Origin: Rathayibacter rathayi
Lineage (GTDB): Bacteria > Actinomycetota > Actinomycetes > Actinomycetales > Microbacteriaceae
Direction of reading: 5' to 3'
Assembly: GCF_004011095.1 (NCBI RefSeq)
Contig: NZ_CP028129.1
Coordinates: 2,914,001-2,978,000 of the forward strand
DNA length: 64,000 bases
Notes under the pieces: model-generated
Seen by the model: only the letters and a program-made list of their open reading frames with translations
Databases searched by the model: none
Told to the model about the DNA's origin: nothing
Program-made: the position numbers and the translations under genes
Part shown: positions 37,801 through 46,394 of the stretch, in pieces
Layout: each line of letters begins with the position of its first letter
Position numbering within the stretch: position 1 is the stretch's first letter

Positions 37801-38272
37801 TGGGCGATCGGAGGCGTCTTGCCATTCGGTAGTTCGTCAGCTTTACCCCGGCGCGCACGGGGTGCTGCTCGGCGACGACCACGAAGCCGTGGCGCTCGAA
37901 GAAGGGGCGCGCGGTGATGCTCACGTCGGCCGCGAGATCGGGGGCGCCGGCGGCGTCAGCCAGTGCGAGGAGGTGCTCGAGGAGGCGGGAGGCGACTCCG
38001 CGGCGCAGAAAGCGGGGCGAGACGAACATCATGTCGATCCAGCCCGCGGCGCTCACGTCGGAGAAGCCGACGAGTTTGTCGCCGATCGTCGCAACGATGG
38101 CGTTCCGGGCCTGCATCGCAGCGTGCCAGGTCGGCAGCTCGCGGCGGCCAGCCCAGGCGATGATCTGCTCGGGCTCGTAATCGGCCGCCGCGGTTTCGGC
38201 GATGGCCGCCAGGAACACGGCCAGGGTGTCGGCCGCGTCGCACTCGAGGTAGGGGCGGATCGTGATGTCCAT
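37781..38272 (-). CDS. GNAT-family acetyltransferase with stop codon in a palindrome
   Basis: 163 residues from ATG 38272. The N-terminus MDITIRPYLECDAADTLAVF is typical, and the acetyl-CoA loop region reads FVSPRFLRRGVASRLLEHLL at about residue 95. SITARPFFERHGFVVVAEQH follows, then KLTNYRMARRL. The final residues ARCHL and the TGA are encoded by the right arm of palindrome C copy 1, so the native end was probably replaced. Family members acetylate small amines or proteins. It is a single gene upstream of which lies a small secreted peptide gene on the same strand. Confidence 0.85.
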   Translation of the reverse strand: MDITIRPYLECDAADTLAVFLAAIAETAAADYEPEQIIAWAGRRELPTWHAAMQARNAIVATIGDKLVGFSDVSAAGWIDMMFVSPRFLRRGVASRLLEHLLALADAAGAPDLAADVSITARPFFERHGFVVVAEQHPVRAGVKLTNYRMARRLRSPTARCHL

Positions 38273-38298
38273 CCCAGCATCCTGGCGATGAACTGCCG

Positions 38299-38472
38299 CT
38301 ACTCGAGGAGGAAGGCGCGCCCGTTGATGAGCAGAGTGTCGTCGTCGGCGGCAAGCTCGTCGGCCGAGCAGGCGGAGTTGTCGGCGGTGTCCGAACTCGC
38401 GGCGACAGCGGGAGTGGCTGCGGAGAGGAGGAGCCCGCAAGCGAGTGCGGTGATCACGGTGGTGCGGTTCAT
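38299..38472 (-). CDS. Tiny secreted peptide, 57 residues
   Basis: The frame ATG 38472 to TAG 38299 encodes a clear signal peptide (MNRTTVITALACGLLLSAAT, cleavage probably after AVA) and a short acidic mature part with two cysteines-plus-acid stretch (SACSADELAADDDTLL), ending NGRAFLLE. A ribosome binding site aagga lies 8 bases upstream. I recognise no family. It ends 26 bp before the GNAT start on the same strand, so the two may be cotranscribed. Confidence 0.6.
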   Translation of the reverse strand: MNRTTVITALACGLLLSAATPAVAASSDTADNSACSADELAADDDTLLINGRAFLLE

Positions 38473-38595
38473 CGGCGTCGTCCTTGGCGTCGGGGCGGGC
38501 CGCTTCTCGTGGACGCGGCGGGGACTGATTCCGAGCCTAGGCCGCAGAGCCCGTCAGCGCCCTGGGTCGTTTCTCTGGTTCCGCTATGAAGTACC

Positions 38596-38790
38596 GTGCA
38601 GCCATTGTTCGTCGGTGCCTCCGCGCTCGCGACGGCCGGCGTGCGCTGGGTGGCCGTCACCGCCACTGGCTCGACGTTCTTCGTCGCGGTCGGGCTGACT
38701 GCCTGGGGCACCCCGATGGGGGAGGCGGGCTGGGGCGGCATCGTCGAGCGGGTGATGCCGCAGATCCCGGCGCTGCAGCCAGTTACCCGC
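38596..38790 (+). pseudogene. Truncated gene at the left edge of the low-GC island
   Basis: From GTG 38596 the plus strand reads as a membrane-like protein (QPLFVGASALATAGVRWVAV, STFFVAVGLTAWGTPMGEAG) with high-GC codon use. Around 38,790 GC content drops sharply and the frame runs into unrelated low-GC sequence. It looks like a gene cut by an insertion. The product is not recognised. Confidence 0.4.
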
Positions 38791-38803
38791 TCCAACTATA
38801 AAT

Positions 38804-39280
38804 TCATGAAGCAACTATCAGCTGAGATGCCTGCCAGAGCATGTACACCACAGTAATCGAGGCAGTTCCGGATACGACCAACTGGCACGAAAGTTGCGTC
38901 CGAAATCCTCGCGTCGCAAGCATAGTCGCAAAAAGAAGAATCGACACACTGATCGCAATACCGACACCGTCAATCCAGTACCGATCGGGCATGATGTGGT
39001 CAAAGACAAAGCCCATTCCAAAGGTCAGAACTGAGCAAACAACTGACGCGCGCGCAAATGGTCTCCAGGGAAGCTCCGCGCCTTGCTGACGCCCATTTTT
39101 GGCTGAAGAAAGACGCGGAGCCGATAGCAGCGCTGGCACAACCACTGTTGCGAACACTAACGATATGACAGAAGTCGCGATTTCAATATCTTTGAATACC
39201 CCGCCGATAAAGAAGGGCATACAACCGAGCAACCCCGCAACTATGCAGACTGCAAGCCATTGAAATCTCCCATGACTCAC
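38804..39280 (-). CDS. Four-helix membrane protein of the low-GC island
   Basis: 158 residues from GTG 39280, chosen because ttgaggag lies seven bases upstream; a TTG at 39295 is also in frame. Four membrane helices are expected: WLAVCIVAGLLGCMPFFIGG, ISLVFATVVVPALLSA, ASVVCSVLTFGMGFVF and a C-terminal pair around GIAISVSILLFATMLA and ASITVVYMLWQ. Codon use is much more A/T-rich than in the rest of the window. It starts about 20 bp after the stop of the secreted protein gene, so the pair forms an operon. The layout resembles a secreted effector with a membrane immunity protein, but that is speculation. Confidence 0.7.
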   Translation of the reverse strand: MSHGRFQWLAVCIVAGLLGCMPFFIGGVFKDIEIATSVISLVFATVVVPALLSAPRLSSAKNGRQQGAELPWRPFARASVVCSVLTFGMGFVFDHIMPDRYWIDGVGIAISVSILLFATMLATRGFRTQLSCQLVVSGTASITVVYMLWQASQLIVAS

Positions 39281-39301
39281 GACTCTACTCCTCAATTGCT
39301 T

Positions 39302-40627
39302 TTAGCCTGATACCGTCTCTTTGATATTTTCGGACGCGCAGATCGCCGGAAGGAGGCAATTAAAGTTAGTTCCAGTGGCTTGGTAAAGGGTTTTCCATGA
39401 TTCGCTTCCATTGCTGCTCGAGAATCGAGCGTACGCCTCGTGGGAGGGCACCGGCTGACGAGACCCCTCAATCGAAACCGAACCGCTACGATATATTTTC
39501 ACCCACGTCAGAGAATAGCGTACAGCGCCGGCGACGCAGAAGGGATCCCCGACCTCGTGAGAGACCCCGAAGGTCACAAGGTTGCCGGAGCGGGTAGGAT
39601 TCTGAAACACCATTCCTGCGTCTGATGCTGTACGAGTCTCAATCACATCTCCGCTGGAATTGAGCTTCCTGGTCGGTCCGACGCTCTTGACGTACGTTAG
39701 ATCGTAGGGAGCCGTATTGTCCCAATTGACATTGAGGAACATTTGTGTCCGGTACGATGGAGTGCTGTATGGCGCTCCTGCGCCGGGGCCGATGAAATTC
39801 CTGTTGTCCCCCTTGAAAAACTCATCGCTTCCAAGCCCGCATCCAAGCTGAGCTGCGAAGTTATTAACTTTGTCGTTCGGGATGAAGGTTTTATAGTCGT
39901 ACGCTGTTGTGTACGGCTGATAGCCTAGCGGCTGGAGAACTTGATCGCTTCGATTGGCATTTTCGCCGAGAGTTCTGACTGTTAGTGATCTGCTGGCAAC
40001 GTTACCCAACTTGTCCGCCTCTCCCTCGAGAAGATAATCGTATGAGAGCCCGGGCTGCAAGCTGGAATCGGTAAATTTGCCGTCAGTAGAGCTTCCGATC
40101 TCGTCACCGTCGCGAAGCACGCTATATTCCGGACTTCCCGATGTGTCCCAATCGAAACTCGCCGACTCTGCAGTGATTGCCGAGGCAAAATCCGGTGCGG
40201 CTTCGAGTCGCTCGCCGCGATCGACGGTGCCACCGGAATTTCCGGAGGAGAAGATGGTGCCGTCGATGGTCGTCATGCTTGGTGCGGGAGCTGTCGTTGT
40301 GCCACTGTCGTCAGCCTGATTGCTCGAGGCGGGTTCGGCCCTGCCCCCTAGATCTCCGATCGGACGATACTGCACAGTGACGAGAGCGGCTTCACCATCC
40401 ACGTCGACGAGTTGTACAGTCTCTCCCTCGCTTGCTTCACCCTCGACCATTTCGACGACTTTATCAGGGTGTGAATTGGCGACGCTGGCGCCGGTCGCCT
40501 CTAGTTCGACAATGAGGTTTCCGCTCCTCACTTCGCTCGCAAATGCGGAAGGTGACATGTAGAGCCCTGATGTGCACAGAGGCAATGCAATGATCGCAGC
40601 CAGTCTCATACGATTTTTATGAATCAC
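39302..40627 (-). CDS. Secreted Fn3-like protein of the low-GC island
   Basis: 441 residues from GTG 40627 (ribosome binding site agaagga just upstream); an ATG at 40609 is also possible. A signal peptide (RLAAIIALPLCTSGLYMSPS, ending AFAS) is followed by a low-complexity linker. A fibronectin-like module comes next (SASFDWDTSGSPEYSVLRDG, LQPGLSYDYLLEGEA), then an unrecognised C-terminal domain of about 200 residues (GLGSDEFFKGDNRNFIGPGA, FLNVNWDNTAPYDLTYVK, VSHEVGDPFCVAGAVRYSLT). Cysteines in that domain may be paired. It has strongly A/T-rich codon use. It is cotranscribed with the four-helix membrane protein downstream. Confidence 0.75.
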   Translation of the reverse strand: MIHKNRMRLAAIIALPLCTSGLYMSPSAFASEVRSGNLIVELEATGASVANSHPDKVVEMVEGEASEGETVQLVDVDGEAALVTVQYRPIGDLGGRAEPASSNQADDSGTTTAPAPSMTTIDGTIFSSGNSGGTVDRGERLEAAPDFASAITAESASFDWDTSGSPEYSVLRDGDEIGSSTDGKFTDSSLQPGLSYDYLLEGEADKLGNVASRSLTVRTLGENANRSDQVLQPLGYQPYTTAYDYKTFIPNDKVNNFAAQLGCGLGSDEFFKGDNRNFIGPGAGAPYSTPSYRTQMFLNVNWDNTAPYDLTYVKSVGPTRKLNSSGDVIETRTASDAGMVFQNPTRSGNLVTFGVSHEVGDPFCVAGAVRYSLTWVKIYRSGSVSIEGSRQPVPSHEAYARFSSSNGSESWKTLYQATGTNFNCLLPAICASENIKETVSG

Positions 40628-41035
40628 TTCATCCTTCTCAGAGAAGACCAAACGTAGCGTCTGCTGGCTCTGGAAATCTATGCCCCTTCTCGGGGGCACA
40701 TCGGGGGATAGGCGCTGATCCGGGTGACCGCCGTACCGGTGCGAGAGGCTCCGTTCTGGAACCAGGCCGTCCGCCCGCTGAGGAGGCGGACCTCGCCGCC
40801 CGCTTCGGCTCCGACGTCGAGCGCTACCGTTCGTGCGTGCGCTGCTGGGTGCCGCGCCGCCCGGCTCCGCTGCCGCCGTCGCCCGCATCGCCGCCGCACA
40901 CCCCCTGAGAAGCCACAAGTTGTCCCACTCGACGCCCAGCGACAACTTCTGGACACTCGCGCGAGCGGGCGACCCCGCGGCGCCGGGCCGCGCCGAGAGC
41001 AGGCCCGCGCACGAGCCCGCCTACGATGGGTCGGG
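40628..41035. other. Gap with palindrome B copy 3 and a possible gene remnant
   Basis: CCACAAGTTGTCCCACTCGA pairs imperfectly with GCGACAACTTCTGG at 40913-40954 (family B). Between 40,780 and 40,910 high-GC coding-like sequence (ADLAARFGSDVERYR, then ALLGAAPPGSAAAVARIAAA in another frame) may be the end of a gene interrupted by the island. The rest is upstream sequence of the island and of the permease at 41,036. Confidence 0.55.
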
Positions 41036-42067
41036 ATGTCCCCCGCCCCCGTGCTCGCCGCCCCGATCCGCACGCCGCGGGCCCGGACGCGGCGCGGGCC
41101 GCTCCTCGGGCTCGTGCTGATCGCCGTCCTCGTCGCGACGCGACTGCTCGCGCCGGACGCGGCGGGCGACGCCCTCTCGGACGCGGTCCGCGACTTCCTC
41201 ACCCTCTCGATCAGCGTCGTCATCGAGTCGCTGCCGTTCGTGTTCCTGGGCATCGTGCTCTCGATCGCCGTGCAACTGTGGGTGCCCGACGCGGTGCTCC
41301 TGCGGATCCTGCCGAAGCGCGCCCTCCCGCGGCGGCTCGTGATCTCGCTGCTCGGCGTGCTGCTCCCGGTCTGCGAGTGCGGGAACGTGCCGCTCGCGCG
41401 CGGGCTGATCGTCAAGGGACTCTCGGTGTCGGAGTCGATGACGTTCCTGCTCGCCGCGCCGATCGTGAATCCGATCACCATCGTCACGACCTATCAGGCC
41501 TTCGGCTGGGCCGACGGGATCCTCGTCTGGCGGATCGTCGGCGGCTTCGCGATTGCGAACCTCGTCGGCTGGATCTTCAGCCGTCACTCCGAGCCGATGA
41601 CCCTGCTCACCGACCGCTTCCGCGCGGCCTGCGAGGCCGGCGAGCGCCCCTCCCGCTCTCTCCGCGACCGCGCGCGCCGCAGCGTGCTGCTGTTCGCCGA
41701 GGAGACCGGAGCGATGATGCCGGCCCTGTTCGTCGGAGCGGCGGTCGCGGGGCTGATCCAGGTCGGCGTCTCGCGCGACGTGCTGACCACGCTCGGCGGC
41801 GATCCGCTCTGGTCGGTCCTCGCGCTAATGGTGCTCGCCTTCGTCATCTCGATCTGTTCGAACGTCGATGCGTTCTTCGTGCTCTCGTTCGGCTCCACGT
41901 TCCTGCCGGGAGGCATCATCGCGTTCCTCGTCTTCGGCCCGATGATCGACGTCAAGATGCTCGCGCTGCTGCGGACCACCTTCTCGGCGGCGTCGCTGGT
42001 GCGCGTGACCGTGCTGGTCGCCCTCGCCGCCGCCGTGCTCGGACTGGCGGTGAACTATGCGCTCTGA
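41036..42067 (+). CDS. YraQ-family permease (DUF318)
   Basis: 343 residues from ATG 41036. Multiple helices carry the family signature LLPVCECGNVPLARGLI with its CxC pair (about residue 115), preceded by ESLPFVFLGIVLSIAVQ. A second half contains FVISICSNVDAFFVLSFGST. Members are inner-membrane permeases of unknown substrate, often beside YcgQ-type proteins and sometimes under zinc or metal control. Its end overlaps the next gene by 11 bases. Confidence 0.88.
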   Translation: MSPAPVLAAPIRTPRARTRRGPLLGLVLIAVLVATRLLAPDAAGDALSDAVRDFLTLSISVVIESLPFVFLGIVLSIAVQLWVPDAVLLRILPKRALPRRLVISLLGVLLPVCECGNVPLARGLIVKGLSVSESMTFLLAAPIVNPITIVTTYQAFGWADGILVWRIVGGFAIANLVGWIFSRHSEPMTLLTDRFRAACEAGERPSRSLRDRARRSVLLFAEETGAMMPALFVGAAVAGLIQVGVSRDVLTTLGGDPLWSVLALMVLAFVISICSNVDAFFVLSFGSTFLPGGIIAFLVFGPMIDVKMLALLRTTFSAASLVRVTVLVALAAAVLGLAVNYAL

Positions 42068-42899
42068 GCGCCTCCTCGCGCGCTGGAAGGGCGTGGTCCT
42101 CAGCCTGATCGGCGTCGTCTCGACGCTGTGGCTCGCGGCGACCGGGCGCCTGGGCCTCTACATCCACCCGCGCTACTTCGAGTTCTCGGTGGTGCTCGCG
42201 GTGATCGCGGGAGTGCTGCTGATCGCGGCGTTCGCGGTGGTGCCGGGAGCGGAGGAGGACGGGCATGCGCAGGAGGACGGGCACGCGCAGTTGGCCGAGG
42301 ACACCCACGGGCACGGGCGCGGGCGCGGGCGCGGGCACGAGCACGACCTCGACCACCTCCACGCCCCGTCCGCCCCGTGGCGGCGCGTCCTCGCCTTCGT
42401 CGCCGGAGTCGCGGTGATCGCGTCCGCCGCCGTCGCCCTGCTCGTGCTCCCGCCCGCTGCCCTCACCGCCTCGACCGCCACCCAGCGCGAGGTCAACACC
42501 AGCGCCGTCGACGCCTCTGTGACCGCCGCCGTCCCCACCGGCGACCCGGCGTCCTTCAGCGTGCGCGACTGGGCAACCCTGCTGCGCCAGGGCGCGAGCG
42601 AGCAGTTCCTCGCCGGGCGGACGGCGACGGTCAGCGGATTCGTCACGCCCGACGCCGCCGACCCCGAGAACGTCTTCTACATCGCGCGCTTCGTGGTCAC
42701 CTGCTGCGCGGTGGACGCGCAGCCGGTCGGCGTGCCGGTGTACCGGGCCGGCTGGGCCGACACCTACGCCGAGGGGCAGTGGCTGGAGGCGAGCGGCGGT
42801 TTCGGCGCGAACCCGAGCGTCACCAGCGCCGAGACGGTCGTGCTGGAACCGGCGACGGTCACGCCGATCGACGAGCCGGCGATGCCCTATGTCTACTGA
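42057..42899 (+). CDS. TIGR03943/YcgQ-type permease subunit with histidine-rich loop
   Basis: 280 residues from ATG 42057, overlapping the YraQ gene by 11 bases. Two membrane helices (VVLAVIAGVLLIAAFAVVP and VLAFVAGVAVIASAAVALLV) flank a loop rich in His and Gly (THGHGRGRGRGHEHDLDHLH), a probable metal-binding site. The external C-terminal domain has FYIARFVVTCCAVDAQPVGV, typical of the family. It pairs with YraQ. The His-rich loop supports a role in metal handling. Confidence 0.88.
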   Translation: MRSERLLARWKGVVLSLIGVVSTLWLAATGRLGLYIHPRYFEFSVVLAVIAGVLLIAAFAVVPGAEEDGHAQEDGHAQLAEDTHGHGRGRGRGHEHDLDHLHAPSAPWRRVLAFVAGVAVIASAAVALLVLPPAALTASTATQREVNTSAVDASVTAAVPTGDPASFSVRDWATLLRQGASEQFLAGRTATVSGFVTPDAADPENVFYIARFVVTCCAVDAQPVGVPVYRAGWADTYAEGQWLEASGGFGANPSVTSAETVVLEPATVTPIDEPAMPYVY

Positions 42900-44343
42900 G
42901 CCGTCCGCAACCGAGGTCGAGAGCGGCGGAACGGCCCGGAACGGCTCGCGGCGGCGTTCCAACCTCGGTTCCGCACACGCCTCCGGCTTCCCCCGCGCCT
43001 TCTGGGCCGTTGTCGCCGTGCTCGTCCTCGCCGTCGGCGGCCTCACCGCCGCCACCGTCGCGAAGGGGCCCCGCGCCGCTTCCCTCGAGGTCAGCACCGA
43101 CGGCGTGGTCGAGCGCGACGGCGGGCGAGCGCGCCTCCACCTGGACCAGGCCGTGGAGCCCGACGCGCTCGAGCGGCTCACCGTCACTCCGGACGCCCCG
43201 CACACTGCCGAACTCGACGGCGGCGTGCTCACCGTGACCTTCACCGGCACCCTCCGCTACGCCACCCGTTACACCCTGGGGATCGACGACGCCCGCAGCG
43301 CCGCGACAGGCTCGGCCGCCGATGTCTCCGCGTCCTTCACCACGAAGGACCCCGACCTCTTCACCCTGGATCGCACCGCCGAGGACCCCTCGCAGCCCGA
43401 CGCCGTCCGCGTCCGCCCGCTCTCGGGAGGGAACGCCCGCGTCCTCTTCACAGCCGACCGGATCCAGGACTACACCGTCGTCGGACCGGTTCTGGTGGTC
43501 GTGACGATCGAGCCCGACGACACGAACATCCTCCGCACGATCACCCTGGACACCGGCTCCGAGGGGATCATCCCGCTGCCCGGCCCCGGCACAGTGCGCG
43601 AGCTGCACTCCTCTCCTGAGAAGGGCGTGCTCGGCTGGACCTTCACCGGGCAGACGCCGACGGGCCCGCTCGATCGCGCCCTCTACTCCTACGACCTCAC
43701 GGATCGGACGGCCGAGGCGGTGCCGGTGCTCGGGATCGACGGCGGGCCGCTGCGCGCAAGCGATTGGATGTTCGTGCCCGGCACCACCTCCGTCGTCACC
43801 CACTCGCTCGATGACACCGTGCTGCTCCTCGACCTGCTGACCCCCGGCGCTATCAGCCCGCTCGGTCAGCACGCCGAGCTGCGGGGCTTCGTTCCGGGAG
43901 CGAACCGGCTCGTGGTCGCCGACCCCGATTCCGGCTCACTGATCGACCTGGCCGACGGCTCGGTCGAGAAGCTCGCGCTCCCGCCGGCCGGGGTGAGCGC
44001 GACCGCGTCACCGGTGCAGACCCTGCTCCTCGACTCCGGGAGCTACGTCGAACTCGAGGCCGAGTACGCACCCGGGACGGGGACGACCCAGTACTCGGTG
44101 GTCCGCGTCGACGCCGCCGGCTCCTCGGAGGTGTTCCGCACCTCGCCGACGGGACGCATCCGCGGCGTCTGCCTCTCGCCGAACGGGCAGTACCTGGCGG
44201 TCGAGACGGTGTCGGTCGAGGGCCGGCCGGATGACTACCCGGGCGAACCGGGCTTCGGCGCGACCTCGACCGTGCTCGTCGACCTCGGCACCGGCGACAC
44301 TGCACGCAGCGTCAACGGGCGCTCGCGCGACTGGTGCGCGTAG
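42889..44343 (+). CDS. Membrane-anchored Ig-like plus beta-propeller protein
   Basis: 484 residues from ATG 42889, overlapping the YcgQ-type gene by 11 bases. One N-terminal helix (AFWAVVAVLVLAVGGLTAAT) anchors it. Residues 65-150 form a Big_5-like Ig domain (LHLDQAVEPDALERLTVTPD, LTVTFTGTLRYATRYTLGI). Residues 160-484 form repeated propeller blades (LVVVTIEPDDTNILRTITLD, LYSYDLTDRTAEAVPVLG, VCLSPNGQYLAVETV). No catalytic motif is visible. Tight coupling to YraQ/YcgQ suggests an accessory subunit of that transporter. Codons 4-30 contain an inverted repeat related to palindrome F. Confidence 0.78.
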   Translation: MSTEPSATEVESGGTARNGSRRRSNLGSAHASGFPRAFWAVVAVLVLAVGGLTAATVAKGPRAASLEVSTDGVVERDGGRARLHLDQAVEPDALERLTVTPDAPHTAELDGGVLTVTFTGTLRYATRYTLGIDDARSAATGSAADVSASFTTKDPDLFTLDRTAEDPSQPDAVRVRPLSGGNARVLFTADRIQDYTVVGPVLVVVTIEPDDTNILRTITLDTGSEGIIPLPGPGTVRELHSSPEKGVLGWTFTGQTPTGPLDRALYSYDLTDRTAEAVPVLGIDGGPLRASDWMFVPGTTSVVTHSLDDTVLLLDLLTPGAISPLGQHAELRGFVPGANRLVVADPDSGSLIDLADGSVEKLALPPAGVSATASPVQTLLLDSGSYVELEAEYAPGTGTTQYSVVRVDAAGSSEVFRTSPTGRIRGVCLSPNGQYLAVETVSVEGRPDDYPGEPGFGATSTVLVDLGTGDTARSVNGRSRDWCA

Positions 44344-44347
44344 GCCG

Positions 44348-44788
44348 CTAGTCGAACCGGGCGCCCTCCGGCCGCGGCGGCAGCACGAACAGAATCAGCA
44401 GGAACAGGTAGCCGGCGATCGGCACGAGCCCCACGAGGATCCACAGCCCGCTGCGGTTCACGTCGTGGAGCCGCCGCCACACGAGCGACAGCGAGGGGAG
44501 GAACGTCGCCAAGCCGATCGCCCCCGCGGCGATCGACACCCAGGCGGTCTGAAACGGCGCGCCGCTGGGGTACGGCGTCAGCGTCGGGTCCAGGCCCCAC
44601 CGCCCGCCGTCGGCGATCTGCAGCAGGACGGACCCGATCGAGCCGGCGAGGATGATCCACCAGTACTCAGCGCGGCTGGCGCGTCCGCGGAAGCGGAGGT
44701 AGTTCCCGAAGAAGCGGCGGACGGCCGCCATCGGCGGGGCACCGTAGTAGGGGAGCGCCAGGGGCGGCTCGAGGGTGCGCGGGCTCAT
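44348..44788 (-). CDS. DUF805 membrane protein
   Basis: 146 residues from ATG 44788. The DUF805 hallmark is present: FFGNYLRFRGRASRAEYWW, WIILAGSIGSVLLQI and RRLHDVNRSGLWILVGLVP. Three or four membrane helices are expected. Function is unknown. It ends just after the stop of the convergent propeller gene and is preceded by palindrome A copy 2. Confidence 0.9.
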   Translation of the reverse strand: MSPRTLEPPLALPYYGAPPMAAVRRFFGNYLRFRGRASRAEYWWIILAGSIGSVLLQIADGGRWGLDPTLTPYPSGAPFQTAWVSIAAGAIGLATFLPSLSLVWRRLHDVNRSGLWILVGLVPIAGYLFLLILFVLPPRPEGARFD

Positions 44789-44860
44789 CGGGATCCGGTT
44801 CTCATTCTCCGACCGTATCCCGTGCTCGGTGGGGTGTCGCGTCGGCCGAGCGGAGGTCGT

Positions 44861-44947
44861 GTTCATAACGCAGGATGAATGGTGGGTGCCGCACGCAATC
44901 GTGCTGGATCCACGGGCGCCGATCGCGATTCTTCCTGAGTTATGAAC
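44861..44947. repeat. Intergenic palindrome, family A copy 2
   Basis: GTTCATAACGCAGGATGAAT (44861-44880) pairs with ATTCTTCCTGAGTTATGAAC (44928-44947), 18 of 20 positions. It lies between two minus-strand genes (DUF805 and the MFS transporter) and has the same arms as the copies at 8,405 and 48,365. Confidence 0.9.
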
Positions 44948-44951
44948 GCCA

Positions 44952-46175
44952 TCAGCGGGTCGCGACCGCCTCCGCCCGCACCGCCTCGGTCGCCCGCGCA
45001 TCGACGATCAGGCTCACGACGAGCCCCACCGCAACGATCGCGATCGCGACCCACGGCAGCACGTCGAGTCCGCTCAGGTCGATCACCAGGCCACCGATGA
45101 TCGCGCCGCCACCGATGCCGATGTTGAACGCCGTCGTCTGCAGCGCCGCGGCGAGGCTGCGCAGCTGGAAGGAGGAGGTGCGCAGCATCCGGGTCTGCAG
45201 CATCGCCGGGATGCCGCCGAACGCGATGTTCCAGACCACGGCGGCCACGACCACGGCCGTGGTGGCGCCGCTGCCCGCCGCGACGGCGAGGCCGACGAGC
45301 GCCAGCACGACCGCGATCGCGGCGACCACGAAGCCGGAGCGCGGGAAGCGGTCGGTTGCGAAGCCGGCGAGGACCAGTCCGACTGCGCCCGCACCGCCGA
45401 ACGCGAAGAGCACGAGCGGCACCGTGTCGGGGGCGAAGGAGGCGGTCTCGAGCCAGGGCGTGATGTAGGTCGAGAGGGTGTTCTGGCCGATCAGGACCAG
45501 CAGGATGACGACGCAGACGCCGATGATGCGCGGAAGAGTGCGGTCCTTCCGAGCGGGCAGGCGGATCTCGCCGGTCCGCAGCGGGATGTGGTGGTCGACC
45601 GCGGGCAGGAACTTCACCACGATCAGCGCGAGCACGAGGACCACGCCGCCGAGGATCGCGAAGGTGGGCCGCCAGCCGAACGCGTGCCCGAGCGCTGTGC
45701 CGAGGGGGACGCCGAGGACGAAGGCCGCGGATCCGCCGCCCGCCGTGATCGCGGTCGCGCGGCCGAGCTGCTCCGGAGCCACGAGGTGAGCGGAGTAGGC
45801 GGCGACGATCGCCCAGAACAGGCCGTGCGCGAGCCCCCCGAGGATGCGCGCGCCGATGAGCAGCCCGAAGGTGGGAGCAAGCGCGGCGAGGACGTTGGCG
45901 ACCGCGATGGTGCACAGCGCCACGAGGAGGAGGCTCTTGCGGGAGAAGCGCTGCGTCACGAGGGTGAGCGGAGTCGTCGCGACCACGACAGTAGCGGCGA
46001 AGATCGTGACGAGCTGTCCGGTCAGCGAGATGCTCACGCCGAGCTCGCGCGACATGTCCGGGATGAGCCCGGTCGGCAGGAACTCGCTCGTGACCGAGAC
46101 GAAGATGGCGCCGGCGAGCGTGAGCAGGCCGATCCGGGGGAAGGCAGGGGGTTTCGCGGTGTCTGGCGGGTTCAC
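44952..46175 (-). CDS. MFS transporter (DHA1-type drug or sugar efflux)
   Basis: 407 residues from GTG 46175. Twelve helices are expected. DHA1 signs include VSVTSEFLPTGLIPDMSREL at helix 1 and VTQRFSRKSLLLVALCTIA for the helix 2-3 region. An antiporter motif C-like segment is GGSAAFVLGVPLGTALGHAF. The closest types are AraJ/SotB-like exporters of sugars or drugs. The start is set by the end of plausible coding and a caggac site upstream. Palindrome A copy 2 lies just after its stop. Confidence 0.88.
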   Translation of the reverse strand: MNPPDTAKPPAFPRIGLLTLAGAIFVSVTSEFLPTGLIPDMSRELGVSISLTGQLVTIFAATVVVATTPLTLVTQRFSRKSLLLVALCTIAVANVLAALAPTFGLLIGARILGGLAHGLFWAIVAAYSAHLVAPEQLGRATAITAGGGSAAFVLGVPLGTALGHAFGWRPTFAILGGVVLVLALIVVKFLPAVDHHIPLRTGEIRLPARKDRTLPRIIGVCVVILLVLIGQNTLSTYITPWLETASFAPDTVPLVLFAFGGAGAVGLVLAGFATDRFPRSGFVVAAIAVVLALVGLAVAAGSGATTAVVVAAVVWNIAFGGIPAMLQTRMLRTSSFQLRSLAAALQTTAFNIGIGGGAIIGGLVIDLSGLDVLPWVAIAIVAVGLVVSLIVDARATEAVRAEAVATR

Positions 46176-46394
46176 AGTGTCCTGGGGGTCGGGGGAGGGG
46201 GTCGGGGGTCGGGGGAGGGGGCGACCCTCAAGCGTCGCACGCCGGCGCGGTCGCGGCGAGTGCGTTGCCGTCGGAGGGCGGCCGCCGACGCGGCTACCAC
46301 AGCCGCCCCGCGCGTGTACGGGGTGGCCCCCGAGCCGCCGGGCGCCTGGAATGGAGGGATGCGGCGCGAACCGGGCGCCGCGGACGGAGGAGCC

